Below, piece by piece: positions 51,481-63,668 of a DNA stretch of 64,000 nucleotides. Position 1 is the first letter of the stretch. Every line of letters begins with the position of its first letter. The stretch is from Parasponia andersonii (taxonomy: Eukaryota > Streptophyta > Magnoliopsida > Rosales > Cannabaceae). The translations under genes and the position numbers were made by a program. Location of the stretch: positions 66,587 through 130,586 of the forward strand of contig JXTB01000138.1 in assembly GCA_002914805.1 (NCBI GenBank). Direction: 5' to 3'. Below the pieces are notes generated by a model that was not told where the DNA came from, did no database searches, and saw nothing but the letters and a program-made list of their open reading frames with translations.

Positions 51481-52112
51481 CCAGGGGATGATTTATTTGC
51501 GCGTGGGAAGGATGTGAGCAGATTTGGAGTCTACCCGTTGGAAGTAGTCCAGTACCAAACCAAACGTGGAGACAGAAATTAAGATTAAAGTCTGTTTATT
51601 ATGTCCTAAAAATACAAAGCGCATGGTTAATAGTGGTGCGCACTCATAAGCCCTACTTATGGGCGGTAGGTCGTAAACGGATTCGTAAGGAGACGTCGGA
51701 GTGGTAGTGCCCTGTTTGTTCCCGGTAAGAGCCGAGCCCAGGCCTTCTCCTCTGCAACGACGGGTCCAAACAATGGTCGATCAATCCCTGGAGCTGATTC
51801 CGAGCATGGTCCCATTTGGGGTCGGAAAAGTCCAGCCACACGCGCGGGTCGAAATCTACCAAAACAAGTTATAATAAGAGTTATGCCTCCGTGAAACTGG
51901 ATGAGTCAAAGCTTGCACCCCTTTCTCGGGAACTAATTTTGGCAGTTATGACCCTTGGAGGACTCACTAATAGTCCGAAATCGTGTCCATTCGAGTCGTC
52001 CACAATTATTTATACAGACGGCCGGACGCGATCAACAGAGAAAAAGAAAACAGACTAAAGAGAATTGCACTATTCTTATTATTTATTCAGAGGTTTACAA
52101 TGAAGGTCAGCT

Positions 52113-55100
52113 TTACAAATGTACAAAGTTAGAGACCCTAGTTACCTCCATCCATGGGAGTGCGGCCAATCCCGATGCTTGGACTAGCCCCGGTGGAGGG
52201 TGGTGTACCAGGGTCGGATTCGTCACTAGATACAATGACCGTGCCAGACCCCTCACCGGTTGAGACCCGAGACTAGGCTGGGCACCATGGGCTTCCGAAG
52301 TTCGATCTGGCGGACCAGAAATGGGGATAAGCTCTATGGCACCAGAAGCGGATGTAGAGGGCCTGTCCTTTTCCACGGCAAGCATCTTCAGCACGTCAAC
52401 CGAATACGTGATACTGATCTTATCCCTGAGCTGCTGCATATAGTGCTTGACGGAGTAGTGGTCCCTCTCGATGCCTTTCTGATCGTCAAATTGGTCTGGC
52501 ATTACCACCTCAGCGTGGCCTTCGAACTCTCTATTCTCCAAGCTAGACCTGTAACTTTCCACAGAAAGGACGTCCACCTGCCTCTGGTACCTTGTTTTTA
52601 ATTTCTCCGTATCCGCTAGCCTATCCTTCAGCACCGCCAGCCTGAACTCCGCTTGCCGCTGTGATAAATCGACCAAAAAAGTGTTAATACCGGCAAGGTC
52701 CTTGCCGTGTTTGCGAGACATCTCCACATGAGCACCCATCAGATTTTTGTGATCCAGGAAGAGATATCGATTTACCTCGTTAGACCGGTCAAGCCTGCGT
52801 TACAGAGAATGGGCCTCTAGCTTGGCCTTCGCCTCGGCTTTCCTCGCTTCTTTGGCATCGTCAACAGCCCTGTCACAAGCGACGAAAGCCAGCCCCATCT
52901 CTGCCCCAACGCTCTACAATTCCTGCTCCTTGACCTTTAGCTCATTCTGAGTCAGTCTAGCGGCCTCGGATTGGGCAAGTCTGTCAGTCTCTGCCTCAGC
53001 CAGTCTCGCGGCTAGCTCCTTGCGTCTGGTCCTTTCGACGCTCAGAGCGTGAGCCACCGCGCTGCTGACTCTCGCCTCATCGAGGCTCCGATATAAGTTG
53101 AAGTCAGACCTCAATTCGGCGAAGGTGGCCTCATTGCGCTTGGCCAGTGCAGAGTAGAAACTCAGTTCCTCGGTCAAATTCCTGATGCGAGAGGAGTAGA
53201 AAGACTGGATGGCGGCCAGCTACAAGTTAAACAAAAAAAAAGGGGGGTCAGCATTTAGCAAGGATGCTAAAAAGTATAGAAGCAACCGAATGGACCAAAC
53301 CTACAAGAAGGTACATTTGGTGACCAACTTGACGTTCTCCAAAGAGAGCGCCTCCAGCTCCGGCTTTACGGCTGGACCCTCTCTTTGGGTGTTGCTCGCG
53401 CCAGGGGAACACGGCCCCACCCAGCTAGCCATGAGGGCACCCTCTCCGCCAGTCGGGCATGCCGCCGAGGCAATGGCAGTAGGGACGGAGGGAAGTCCGG
53501 CACCACCAGGAGTGCCATCAGCCACGGAGGGAGGTGGTACATCTCCTCTGGGTAGGCCACTGCGTACCGATCTTTTTCTCCTTAGAAGGGTCAGTGTGGC
53601 CCCATCATCGTCACTGTCAGACGAGGGGGGCAACCTTGCCCCTCTTCTCCGCCTGGCCCTCTTCTTCGTTAGACGAGCCGACCTTATGTCGCCGCTTTAT
53701 TGGGACTGGGGGAGAGGAAGATAATCGAGACGTCAATCTCGGAGCCCCCCCACTGAGCTCAGAGATCTCCCCACCGAGGCTAATAGCGCTCGATTTCGAA
53801 CCAGAGTCAGGGGTGGATGAGATTGCTACAGCAGACCCCCCAGCCAAACTCAGCGGCGTCTCCTCCCTTTGTACGATTTGTGTGGCAGACGTTCTCCCGG
53901 ATGGAGGTCCGCCTGTATCGGATAGGGCCGCAGGCACTTCATCTCCTAAGAGTACCATGAGATGTTGGCCAGCGGGTGACTTGGGGCGAGCCTTATGTCC
54001 CGCGGCTCCCCCCTTGACAGGTGAGAGTTCAGTCGATGGGCCTATCTCAGAACCTGCAAAGAACAAATAACAAAAATGAACTCACCCCCTAGCCCTCTTG
54101 GGGGCGGCGGCTTCCTTCCTGCGGAGCCTGATGCACTCCTCGGCCACAAGCCTCACTGCCTCCTCGAGTTTGTGGCTAGATGGCACCACCAGGTCATTGG
54201 TGCCCACCAATTGGCTTGAAGCCGTAACTTGCCGACCCACTATGGCGATTCGGTCATGTTCGTCCCGGCAGAATCGGTTCAGGGCAGAGGTGTCAAGTCA
54301 GCTCCGCATGTGCTTTATGATTACCCAGGTATCTAGAGGGAAAGGAAGGTATGAAACCATCCTGGGCATCATGTTCATCGTCAGGGGGTTGAGGACGGCC
54401 TGGATGTGCCTGCAGTCCTCGGGAGATTCGAAGATAATGATCCCCTCCAGGCCTTTAAGCTGCCCCGCCGGTAAATGTGGCTCGAACCTGTTCTCTTCTG
54501 CCGAGGCTGCACTAGACAAAATAACATGAGCAATAACATACGGGGAGGGCACAGACTCAAAAATCACGACCTAGCACTTACTCTGCAGGAAAGCTGAGGG
54601 AACTTAGAAGTGTTCGCCATTCACCCAAAGGGAGCACCACGCCCCTCCAACGGCGTATAGCTTGGCATGGGAGTCCCATTGGTAATCAGACCTCGGCGAG
54701 CCCCAGAAGATATGACGCCCCGGCAGCGGTTGGAGGTAAAAGGTGGGGTAGGAACTCTTCTTGGGGATGAGGATGAGCTTGTAAGCATAAAAGACCACCT
54801 CCAGGTCAATATGCAAATTGTAGAGTACTGACAGGGCGGAAAGCCCCATCAGAATCATGACCCCGTTTGCATTCAATTGTATCAGGTGGATCCCCGTTAA
54901 AGCGAAAAATTGGTGGACCAGAGGAGGAAGGGAGAACCACAGCCAGTCCAGATGTTTTCTGCCCAAGATGATAGAGCCTTCGGGAGCATAAGGACGAAGG
55001 TACCAATCCACAGGGCCCTCGACCCTTTGCAACGTCACTCCACCAGGGAGGCAGAGTTGTCTCCTTAATGAATCCACGACGGGGCGCAATTCCTGATTTT

Positions 55101-55113
55101 GACTTGAAGCCAT
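52113..55113 (-). pseudogene. Spliced antisense coding unit of the Tat element (gypsy-type 'Transposase_28'-like plus coiled coil)
   Basis: Minus-strand exons: 1, 55113-54582; 2, 54506 to about 54089; 3, from about 54056; further parts to 52113. Exon 1 begins MASSQNQELRPVVDSLRRQL and contains SLPPLVHQFFALTGIHLIQL and GVMILMGLSALSVLYNL, resembling the 'putative gypsy type transposon' domain. The first intron (GTAAGT to TGCAG) joins exons 1 and 2 in phase; the second runs GTGAGT to TTTGCAG. Exon 3 is Ser/Pro-rich with KRRHKV. The remainder (53177-52914, 52739-52113) is rich in Glu/Arg/Ala and likely coiled coil. Only two stops interrupt exons 1-2 (TAA near 54607, TGA at 54300). Extra antisense frames after pol are known in Tat elements such as maize Grande. 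Function unknown. Confidence 0.6.
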
Positions 55114-55232
55114 TGTTCTGAATACGAGTGAAAGAGCAAAAGTCTCTAGAAGGGAGGAAATCGGAAACCCTAGGATTTTATGAGGATAGAATGATTGAAG
55201 ATTTTAGTAAAGTGGCAAATGAACGTAATTGC

Positions 55233-55242
55233 GGCTTTTATA
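55233..55242 (-). promoter_or_regulatory. TATA box of the antisense unit
   Basis: On the minus strand TATAAAAGCC lies about 120 bp upstream of the antisense ATG at 55113. Position and sequence suit a promoter that fires away from the 3' LTR into the element. Confidence 0.55.
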
Positions 55243-55437
55243 GAGGCAGAGCCGAAGAGTTTTTCTGGAAAATGGGAGAGCAAAGGAGACCAAACAGTCG
55301 GAACTTCAAAATTCAAACAGATTTCGTGACATGGGATGGCGTGCCTCCGCATCGGCAGGGAGGCAGCCACGTGCACCCCCCAGATTGGAGGAACGGATAA
55401 ACGATTTCCCCACTCGACGGATGTGAATCCATCAAGT

Positions 55438-55452
55438 AGAGAAATGGGGGCA
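55438..55452 (+). promoter_or_regulatory. Polypurine tract of the Tat element
   Basis: AGAGAAATGGGGGCA, broken by one T, ends just before the 3' LTR start at 55455, where plus-strand DNA synthesis would be primed. Confidence 0.55.
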
Positions 55453-55454
55453 GT

Positions 55455-56285
55455 TGTGGGACCTGTTCCCAAATCATACGTCACGTGGACGATTAAGTGG
55501 CAGAACAGGTCACAAACGGGATCCACCGTCCAACGGGTGTCGAGAGTGATTAGCTAAAAGCCACGCGGGTCACACATGATTTCGCAATCGGCCTTTGGGC
55601 CGTCCGAGGTTAGAGCTGAGCCCATCACAGACCCTGGACAGATTTGGCCCAGTCAGACCCTTACCTCGACAGCTCGGGGGTCGGAAGCCCCAAGGGTCTT
55701 CCACCAAAATATGATGAAAAGCAACTCACAACTCCAGACCCAGACAGAACATTTAATGCGATCTTGGGTAGGCGTGCGCAGGGGGCAAGCCGTCCTGACA
55801 GATCGGTGATTTGACCAAATCTCACCCCTAACAGATTCAAACCATAGGAGGCAGTGGACACCAGGCTACATAGAGATAGAGGTGATCACAGTAATCTTGG
55901 CCCGTGACCTCTGGGAAACATTTTGAGGAAAAAGGTACTCAGTCTTGAGATTGAGACCCGAGTGGTTCACAATCTCAGGACTACATATATATGGGCCATA
56001 TGCTCCCGAATGGGGTATATACCTTTACAAGAAAGAAGTGTATGAAAAAAGCTTATGAGCAAGAAACAAACATATACTCATATAGAACTAATTCTTTGCT
56101 ACCCTGAATCAAAGATAGACCACTGACTTAAGCATCGGAGCGTCTTTGCAGGTGGCCACCCCTGCCTTTCTGACCCTACTTAGAGTTCAGGACATTTTTA
56201 GGATAGTAAGGACACGTGGACAATTGGAGAATACAATATCAACGGTTCAAAGACACGTGGACCAGAGTGAGAAACTGCTCCAACA
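55455..56285 (+). repeat. 3' LTR of the Tat element
   Basis: Starts TGTGGGACCTGTTCCC and ends AACTGCTCCAACA. It aligns along its length with the 5' LTR with scattered substitutions (for example ACCAGAGTGAG against ACGGTTGGTGAG near the end). Confidence 0.9.
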
Positions 56286-57576
56286 ATATGTATATATATA
56301 TATATGTACAACTGTATTTGGACTTTCATGTTTATATTTGTGTGTGCATGTGCATATGTTTGCATTTAGAGCTAAATGAGTATTGATAATAATAATTTGG
56401 TGGGGTTTAGAAGCCTCCTTAAACATGAGTTTTGAGTTCAATACGATGGTTATGGTACCATATCTCCTCGTCTTTTCCTTTCTTTTTATTATTAATTCCC
56501 AAATGCATTCACTTATTGTCAGTTGGTGTTGCTTTTTTGGAATATATATCTTTTGACAGATTCCAACAAACCTTGCTGGTCTTATTGAATATAGGGCACA
56601 TCGATTTTGGATTCAGAAATACTGCCCCTCTCACAAACATGATGGTAGTCCTCGGTGCTGCAGCTGTGAGAGAATGGAGGTTAGTTATTTGTATGCTCTC
56701 TAGGAAAGTTAACCATGCTTTTGCAAATATTTCATATCATGGTGCATGTTTTATTTTGCACAGCCACAGGACACACGATATGTCACACTTAATGATGGTC
56801 TCAAGCTTTGCCTAAAGTGCCTTGACTCTGCAATCATGGGGACCGGTGGATGCCAACCCCTTTATCCAGATATACAAGAATTTTATGAAGGTTTAAATAT
56901 GAAACTGGAGCAGCAAGTTCCATTACTCTTGGTTGAAAGACAAGCACTAAATGAAGCCAGAGAGGGAGAAAGAAATGTAATGGCACATGGTCAAAAAGTC
57001 TTATATCAATAATTTGGCATGTCTGACAGACCATAAGTTTTTCTAGTTTATCTTTGCCTATGTTTATGTTATATGCCTTTAGACTATCAAATGAGGTATA
57101 AATAGGTTTTCTAGCATCGAAAATTGATAAAAACACGTTTGCATTTGTTCCTATGCTAAGGTTACAATTTCTAGCTAATAGTTTTCTATGCTCCGGTTGT
57201 GTGGGATTGCAACTCTATCCATAAAAAGTCCTAGCATTAGTCTATTTGTTAAGCATTTTGTTTTCTTTTGCTATGGTATGCTCCAATCTTACTGAATTTT
57301 TGTCATGGTCAGGGCCATTATCACATGCCTGAGACTAGAGGCCTCTGCCTTTCTGATGAACAAACTATCAGCACTGTAAGAGTTTTCTGGAAACTTTTTT
57401 TTTTCGTATTTCGTTATATTTTAAGAAACTTATCTATACTGACCTGAAAAACATTAGATTTCAAGGTGACCAAAGTTTGGAGCAGGAAACCGAGCCATGG
57501 ATATGATAACGGAGCCCTACAAACTAACACGTCTCTATGAGGTGACTGCAATTCTAATCCTGTATGGATTCCCAAG

Positions 57577-58559
57577 GTACTCTTCTTTTCTGGGCCCTTT
57601 GAACTAACTCAATACATAAAATACCATAAAATAAGTTTCACGGAAGCCAAGTACATATTAAAACTTGGTAAATATATGCCTTTGGAAACTAAGGAATATT
57701 GATTTCCCAACTGGGGTTTGATGGAACTCGTCAATCCCTTTTCGTTTAAGAAAAAACCTTTTTTAAAATTCTACTATTTTCTCAATATTTGACTTTGAAA
57801 TGGCGTACAATTAGAAAACTCTTCTCCCATTATTATTATTATTCTTATTTTTTCGCTTTTTTTTTTGTGTGTTACTATTATTTTTTTTTTGGGTTTCTCT
57901 TTTCCTCTATTTGGATTTATTCTTCTATGCATGTGAGTGATCTTAAATTTTCAGTTTTGGGGTTTTCTCTGTTCTGCAATAGTTCTTTTTTGTTTGGCAG
58001 ATTATGCTCTCTGAATCGAAAGAAATAAAGGGTGTCTTTGTTTTTCTTTCTATATTGCGTCTTTCAATAGATTACTTATTTATTTTTACCCCGAATAAAG
58101 AAATAGGGGAAGAAAGAAAGGCCAGGAACACGAATATTTTTTGTAATGACACTGTAAAATAGAATTTAAAAAATAATAATGTTACTTTTTGAGCGAGTTG
58201 GGATCATATCTGATCTGTGTATTCTCTACTTCCACCGTTCCTGCAGTTTGTTGATTTGTTAGAGGTGAGTCATTTTTCCACTATTTGATTCTCTACCTTT
58301 TTTTTTTTCCTCGGTTAAACCCAGATTAAAGCATTTACTTGTCATGTTGAGGTGGACCAAAGAATCTTTCTCTACATAGATATGTATATGTATGTGTATG
58401 TATGTATTTATATAATAGCATTGTAATGGTGAGAAGCTTTTGATGTTCAATTTCCATCTTCTAGCTGGGACACTCTTGTGTAGCAAAAACACCCGGTGCG
58501 TGTTTTGGCGTTTTCTGTTATCTTATTTCTTGATAATTGACATGGGTTTTGAGACCAAA
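57577..58559. other. Non-coding stretch after the last DA1 exon
   Basis: T-rich sequence. The DA1 exons that should follow, including the one coding for HEMMH, were looked for and not found. A 79-codon frame at 57789-58028 is low-complexity and hydrophobic by T-richness only. Confidence 0.5.
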
Positions 58560-58587
58560 TCATTGGGAATAGGGTCGTGCTGCGTGT

Positions 58588-59099
58588 ACTTTTTCCTATC
58601 AAGTTAGTGGTGCTTTTGGTGATTCTACACGAAACCTTCTCCTTTGAACAATAATTGATGAAATGCTTTAGCATCTTTACCAAAATCATGTTGTTTAATT
58701 CTATAGGTTGATCATCTAGTAAACCAGACCATTTATTCAAGCAGAGCATTATACTATACTGATACTATACTGATAAAGGCCCGGTGTTATTATGAGAGCC
58801 GTATACTGGGTGCTCATCATGGACTTATTTCAACTTATGCCTTGGAAACCTTGGTTCTTTACATATTTCGTGTCTTCAAAAATTCATTTTCTGGACCACT
58901 TGAGGTAACTCTCTCTGTCTTTCTTCTTTTTATTTAAAAAAGAAAATGACAATTTTGTTTTTCTCTCCGTAAATTCTTTTTCTTTTTTATGTTCAGGTTC
59001 TTTATCATTTCCTTGAGTTTTTTAGCAAGTTCGACTAGGATAATTTTTGTGTTAGTCTTTTGGGTCCTGTGCCCATTAGTTTTCTCCTAGACGTAACAG
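58588..59099 (+). pseudogene. PAP/OAS1 substrate-binding-domain gene fragment, copy 2
   Basis: Similar to 41460-41900 over almost its whole length but retaining the part deleted there. An exon ending at 58904 reads ARCYYESRILGAHHGLISTY and then ALETLVLYIFRVF. The intron is 58905-58996. The exon 58997-59099 reads VLYHFLEFFSKFD, a TAG (59036-59038, Trp in copy 1), then DNFCVSLLGPVPISFLLDVT. The start of the gene and everything after DVT are missing. Confidence 0.7.
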
Positions 59100-59347
59100 G
59101 TACATACAACTTATGTGAAGATTCTCGTTGCAATATGTCAAAATCCTCAGAATGAGGATAAGAATGTCTTCACCTAGAGCGTGTTTAGATTTTAAAGCAC
59201 GTATATAGCCAGTGAACTCTATGTCCACATGCATTTTTACAAGAATGCTCTCTCACGCCACTCAATGCTCTCTTTCATGCCGCTTCTGTCTTGGATCCTC
59301 GATGACCAATTGTTGGGACTCTGTTAGTTTACCTCTCTCTCTCTTTT

Positions 59348-59390
<43 letters not shown>

Positions 59391-59799
59391 AAGTGTAATT
59401 CTTTTTGTTATTTGGATGTTTAGTTATCATGAATTTTGATTGTATTTAAAAATTGAATGAGTTTCACTGTTTTTTCAACCTTAACATTTCTATCTTGTTC
59501 TAGTATTTTATTTATTTATTTATTTTTATTTTATTTTAATTTATTTTTCAATTGATCCTTGTTGTGTCTGTTCTTGATCATTAGTCTTCTTGTCATATTG
59601 AGTCTTATACTATACATGAGCTAGAATATATCTCCATTAATATTGAGACTTATCATATTATTTTTCAACCCATAACCATTTGTTTACTCTTGTCTTCTTA
59701 TCCTAGCATTTGTTTAATGGTTGTAGCATATTGAAAATTTGTAAACTTTCTGATGATCACAAGTTAATTTTATGTCTCAATTATGATTTCTAGGTTTGC
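59100..59799. other. Non-coding stretch with a TA microsatellite
   Basis: A (TA)n run of about 37 bases lies near 59352-59388. No coding sequence was recognised. Confidence 0.5.
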
Positions 59800-60545
59800 A
59801 AAGTATTGGGCACCATGGGCAGAGAGGGCTACCTGATATAGTGTGTGAAAGCTAACCTTGAGTAATTTGTTGGGATATAGCTATCACTATGTTTTGAAAA
59901 ATCTACCGGGGAAGAGGGTACCACTATATCTATGTGAAAGCTATTGTCTTTGGTTACTGTTGAGTGCGAGGTTATTTTAAAGAAAAAAAGTGTGAAGTAG
60001 CCAATTTAGAAAAAAAAAAATAGAGGGAAAGAAAGAAAAGAGAAGAAATGTATTGGGTATCATGGGCAAAGAAGGCTACCAGATATCGTGTGAAAGCTAG
60101 TCTTGAGTAATTTGCTGGGATGTAGCTATCACTATGTCTTGGAAAATCTACCGAGGAAGAGGGGTACCACTTTGTTTGAGTGAAAGTTATTGCCTTTGGT
60201 TACCGCTGAGTGCAAGGTTATTTTCGAGAAAAAGGTGTGAAGTACCCAATTTAGGAAAAAAAAAAAAAAAAAAGAGGAAAAGAAAGAAAAAAAAAAAAGA
60301 AATGTATTGGGTATTGTGGGCAAAAATGGCTACCAGATATCGTATGTGAAAGCTAGCCTTAGGTAATTTGCTGGGATGTAGCTATCACTATGTCTTGGAA
60401 AATCTACTAGGGAAGAGCGCTATCACTTTGTCTGAGTGAAAGCTATTGCCTTTGGCTACTTCTGAGTGAGAATTTTTGAAAAAAAAAAAGAATTTGAACA
60501 GTAGCAAGGAAAAGAATGAAAAGAAACGAATGAAAAGAAAAAGAA
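59800..60545 (+). repeat. Three tandem units of about 250 bp
   Basis: Units are marked by TATTGGG at 59804, 60051 and 60305, each followed by GGGCA-AG-GGCTACC-GATAT, GATGTAGCTATCACTATGT and an A/G-rich tail (AAAGAAAGAAAAGAG). The A/G tails cause the poly-Lys and poly-Phe frames at 60132-60603, which are not genes. Confidence 0.85.
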
Positions 60546-61136
60546 AAGAAACGAAAGAAAAGAAAAGAAAAGAAAGAAAAGAGTTAACTGAATTCAGCAT
60601 CATATAAAGGTTCTATTGCAAGAAACTGGATAACTGTTTTGCACTACTGGATAACTATTTTGCACTTACACATACAATGCCTGAGAAAATTGTCCTGGAC
60701 CACTTCATTGAGACTATAATTCTCTGACAGGTTTAAATTTGAGATAACTTCAAATTGGATCATGTGCTTATACCATTACTCAAATTCTCTGATAATTTGC
60801 ATAAAGGTTTAGTGGTCACACATGCACTTATTAGTTTTATCTCAATTTTTTACAAAATGGTTCTTGCTCACTATCAACTATTTGTTTCTGTGCTTCAATT
60901 GTTTAATGATCATTAACATTCATAAATGGGTCTCTGAAAATTGATTTGATTATCTATTTGCTTTTTATCTCTTTAGTCATTTTACCTTGTTAGGTCTTGT
61001 GTTTGTCTATTTTTTGTTATATTTTTTAGTAATACTTTCTTCCCATCGTATGCTTTGTTTAGTCTCATTGTTTTCTATTCTCTCTTATTATCATACCTTT
61101 TATTTTTATCTTTATTTTTATTTGTCTCTATATGTT
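60546..61136. other. Non-coding stretch
   Basis: AT-rich, no recognisable feature. Confidence 0.4.
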
Positions 61137-61230
61137 CAAATTTGCTATATTTGAGGGCAGTAAACCTGCAAATTCATTGATCTCATCTTTCTTTATTTCC
61201 CAAATCGATTTGAGTTTTAAGTCAGTAAAT
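61137..61230 (+). repeat. Diverged copy of the leader at 41160-41240
   Basis: TTTGAGGGCAGTAAACCTGC and TTCCCAAATCGATTTGAGTTTT correspond to TTTGAGGGCAATAGACCTGC and TTCCCAAGTCGATCGAGTTTT near 41174-41235. This indicates that the fragment cluster was once duplicated as a block. Confidence 0.55.
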
Positions 61231-62192
61231 CTCGATTGAGTTCTATTTTTTACTTTTACATGAAATTTGTTACGGAAAAAGGGTTTGATCATTTTTTGCA
61301 ATTCCTCCTTTTGTTCACTTATGGTAACTAAGATGAAAATAGGTTGCACTTTAAACTATGATTGTAATATATAAGATTCTATTTTCAATGATGTGATATC
61401 AATATTGGTTATCATATAGTTCATATATGCAGGTGCTGTCATGAACCAAAACCTGGGCCAGTGGCAGAAGGAGAATTTCACAAAGGTGAGAAATTCCTTG
61501 ATTTATTTGAAAAGTGTCAAAAGTTCTAGTTTTTATAAAAATAGTCTATTTAAACAACATAATCAGAATTCCATCATGTAAACTACTCCCACAGTTCGTA
61601 TACACTATTAAACATAAATCGAATAATTATTAAAAATCACGAAGTTACATAAAAGCCCAAGCATCACCATCATCCACAACAAAAGTCAAATACCAGAATG
61701 GCATATATAAGTTCGCAGACAAAATAGAAAGCAGTAATCTTGGTTCAATGCTAATACAAAACCTAAATAGTCCAAGGACTACGAAAAAAACTCCTAGCAT
61801 TACCAAGAGACGAACTGCAATCCAGATGACCTCTTACTCCTCTTAATCATCAAGATTGCACTGGACACCACCTGAGGAAGAAGGTAGAAGGGGTGAGCAT
61901 AAAATGCCCAGTAAGAAAAACAATTACCTCGATCGAAAATATTTTAGTGATGAGGAATTCCTGTATGGCTAGTTTAGTCCAAAACATACATATATATATA
62001 TATATAATCTAAATCTGAAATCCATATATATATAAAAGCAGTGTAATCAAAACCATTCAATCCATATGCACATGACACAAATCAACCCATACCCATGAGC
62101 TCTCATCCTTTCATCTGTGGAAACCCAGGATGATGGCACTAAGTATGCCTAACAGTCTGCTTGATACCTAAGCCCATACCTAGAGGGGACAC

Positions 62193-63668
62193 TGTTGCGG
62201 ATTTTATAATAGCTACGCAAGTGCACGTGCCGAAACAAGTAATATAGTAGTGAGTGAGTATCGTCTCCACAGGGATTGATTACTAAAATTATTTGTAAAA
62301 TCTAAATGTCAAACAAGCTAGTCTAACGAATGAGAAATAAATATTTGTAATAAAATAGCAACAATTTAAAGATGCAAGCGGAAAAGTAAATATTAAGCAG
62401 AAAATAATGAGATCTAATCAAGTGATTATGAATCAGTGGTGTGGATAAGCTGGGATTATTGAATCCTCCTTGGTTGCAAATCTGGGTTTAATTGCTGCAG
62501 CAACGCCTATAGCAAAATCACTCCAGTAACTGAAAATTCAATCTATACATATTAATCTTCCAAATTCAATATGTTTAAGGTTCTTTTAAACCAGATTTGA
62601 CATATTCCTATGCTAACCCAGTTCTCAAAACATCATTTATAGTATCAATTCTCAATGAGTTTGCATGGTAACAATATATTCCTATACCATTACTAATTCA
62701 AAGATCTACTAAAGAGATGATTGAATCATGCATCATTCATGCTAAGTCCAGCTAAGATTAACCTTTCCAGAATTAATCCTAATTTATTTATCCTAAATAT
62801 TGATGGTTAAGCAAGAAAAGGAAATAATAGTGAGGCACACTTGAACGAACTAGAGGAAAAATACCATAAGCATTTAAAACAACTTTAATCCATCATTACA
62901 ACCTCAGATTCATCATAATCCCAGCTAAGAGAACTTAGCTCATGGTCTAAAATGTAAAAATCAGCAACCTAAAATGCTCAATAGATTACAAAGTTCAAGA
63001 AAAGAAAAAAAATATTAAATACAAAGAAGATTAAAAGAGATGAAGAAAGTGCTAGCTGGATGATGGTGGCTTAGCTCTTTGCTGCTGCCAGTACGATTCC
63101 CCTTCTTCTTCCTTTCTTCTCTGTACTATTTCCTCTCTCTACTTTCTTTCCTTTTCCGTATATCTCTTAGTTCAGCTACTGCCCACCACCCTCTTCTTAC
63201 AGTACTTTTTTTTTCCTTTTATATTAGGGTACATGAGGTACCCTAGCACACATGTCAGCCAAATAGAGAGGTAAGGACCACTTTTCTTCATTTCTCTTTA
63301 GTTGGTATTTTATGTTAGCTGTCAGCACCAGCTGTAAGAAATATATGCCAGCTGGACATTGACTCTGCTGTTCAGTGTTGCTCTAGCGTGCTGCTGCAGC
63401 AAAGTTGCTTCCAGCTTTGACTTAAATTCAGCTTTCCTTCTAGGATGCTGCCATTTAATCTCTGCAGGGCTTAAGACCAGATTTCAGTAATTCTAATAAA
63501 AATCAAGGGAAATAAAATAGATATGAACTAGATTAGATCTTAAACATTAGCAACGCCAAAAACTAAAATAAAGTAAAGAAAGGCACCTAACTATAAAATT
63601 TATTATTCTAAAGCAACTAACCTAAGACTAAAAACACACAAGATAACTCTATTTTCATAGAGTTATCA
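62193..63668. mobile_element. Solo LTR, family D copy 1 (1476 bp)
   Basis: It starts TGTTGCGG and ends GTTATCA. The flanks are GACAC (62188-62192) and CACAC (63669-63673), a 5-bp duplication with one change; the uninterrupted family C copy reads GGACACCCATG here. It contains GAGTATCGTCTCCACAGGGA, common in plant LTR ends. The terminal 26 bases form a perfect hairpin. Confidence 0.65.

Larger units (their letters stand above)
42203..56285 (+). mobile_element. Ty3/gypsy Tat-clade LTR retrotransposon (14,083 bp)
   Basis: Two LTRs of 832 and 831 bp are flanked by the exact duplication ATATG (42198-42202 and 56286-56290). The order gag, protease, RT, RNase H, second RNase H, integrase, then a long 3' region with an antisense coding unit is characteristic of the Tat lineage (Ogre/Retand/Grande type). 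All domains carry stops or frameshifts, so it is not autonomous as read. The LTRs differ at a modest number of positions by eye, so the insertion is old but not ancient. GC content is clearly higher than in the host DNA around it. Confidence 0.9.
41965..57576 (+). pseudogene. DA1: DA1-type LIM/peptidase gene, truncated and split by a retrotransposon
   Basis: DA1 proteins are ubiquitin-activated LIM peptidases that limit organ and seed growth. Five exons remain: 41965-42048 (SGNYPYHKSCYKENYHPKCD), 56560-56679 ([30 protein letters not shown]), 56764-56976 (PQDTRYVTLNDGLKLCLKC, EFYEGLNMKLEQQVPLLL), 57313-57375 (GHYHMPETRGLCLSDEQTIS) and 57458-57576 (GAGNRAMDMITEPYKLTR, YEVTAILILYG). Phases agree and most splice sites are GT-AG. 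Damage: the N-terminus with ubiquitin-interacting motifs is absent, the first remaining exon has CTG where a CAG acceptor is expected, a TGA at 57467-57469 interrupts the last exon, the HEMMH catalytic exon and C-terminus are not found, and a 14.1-kb element sits in the first intron. Confidence 0.8.

Noticed and set aside
53209-54529. Plus-strand frames of 143-178 residues
   Set aside because: They are complementary to the better supported antisense unit, which has introns, a start and coiled-coil composition.
60134-60603. Lys-rich and Phe-rich frames
   Set aside because: They come from A/G homopolymer tails of the 250-bp tandem repeat.
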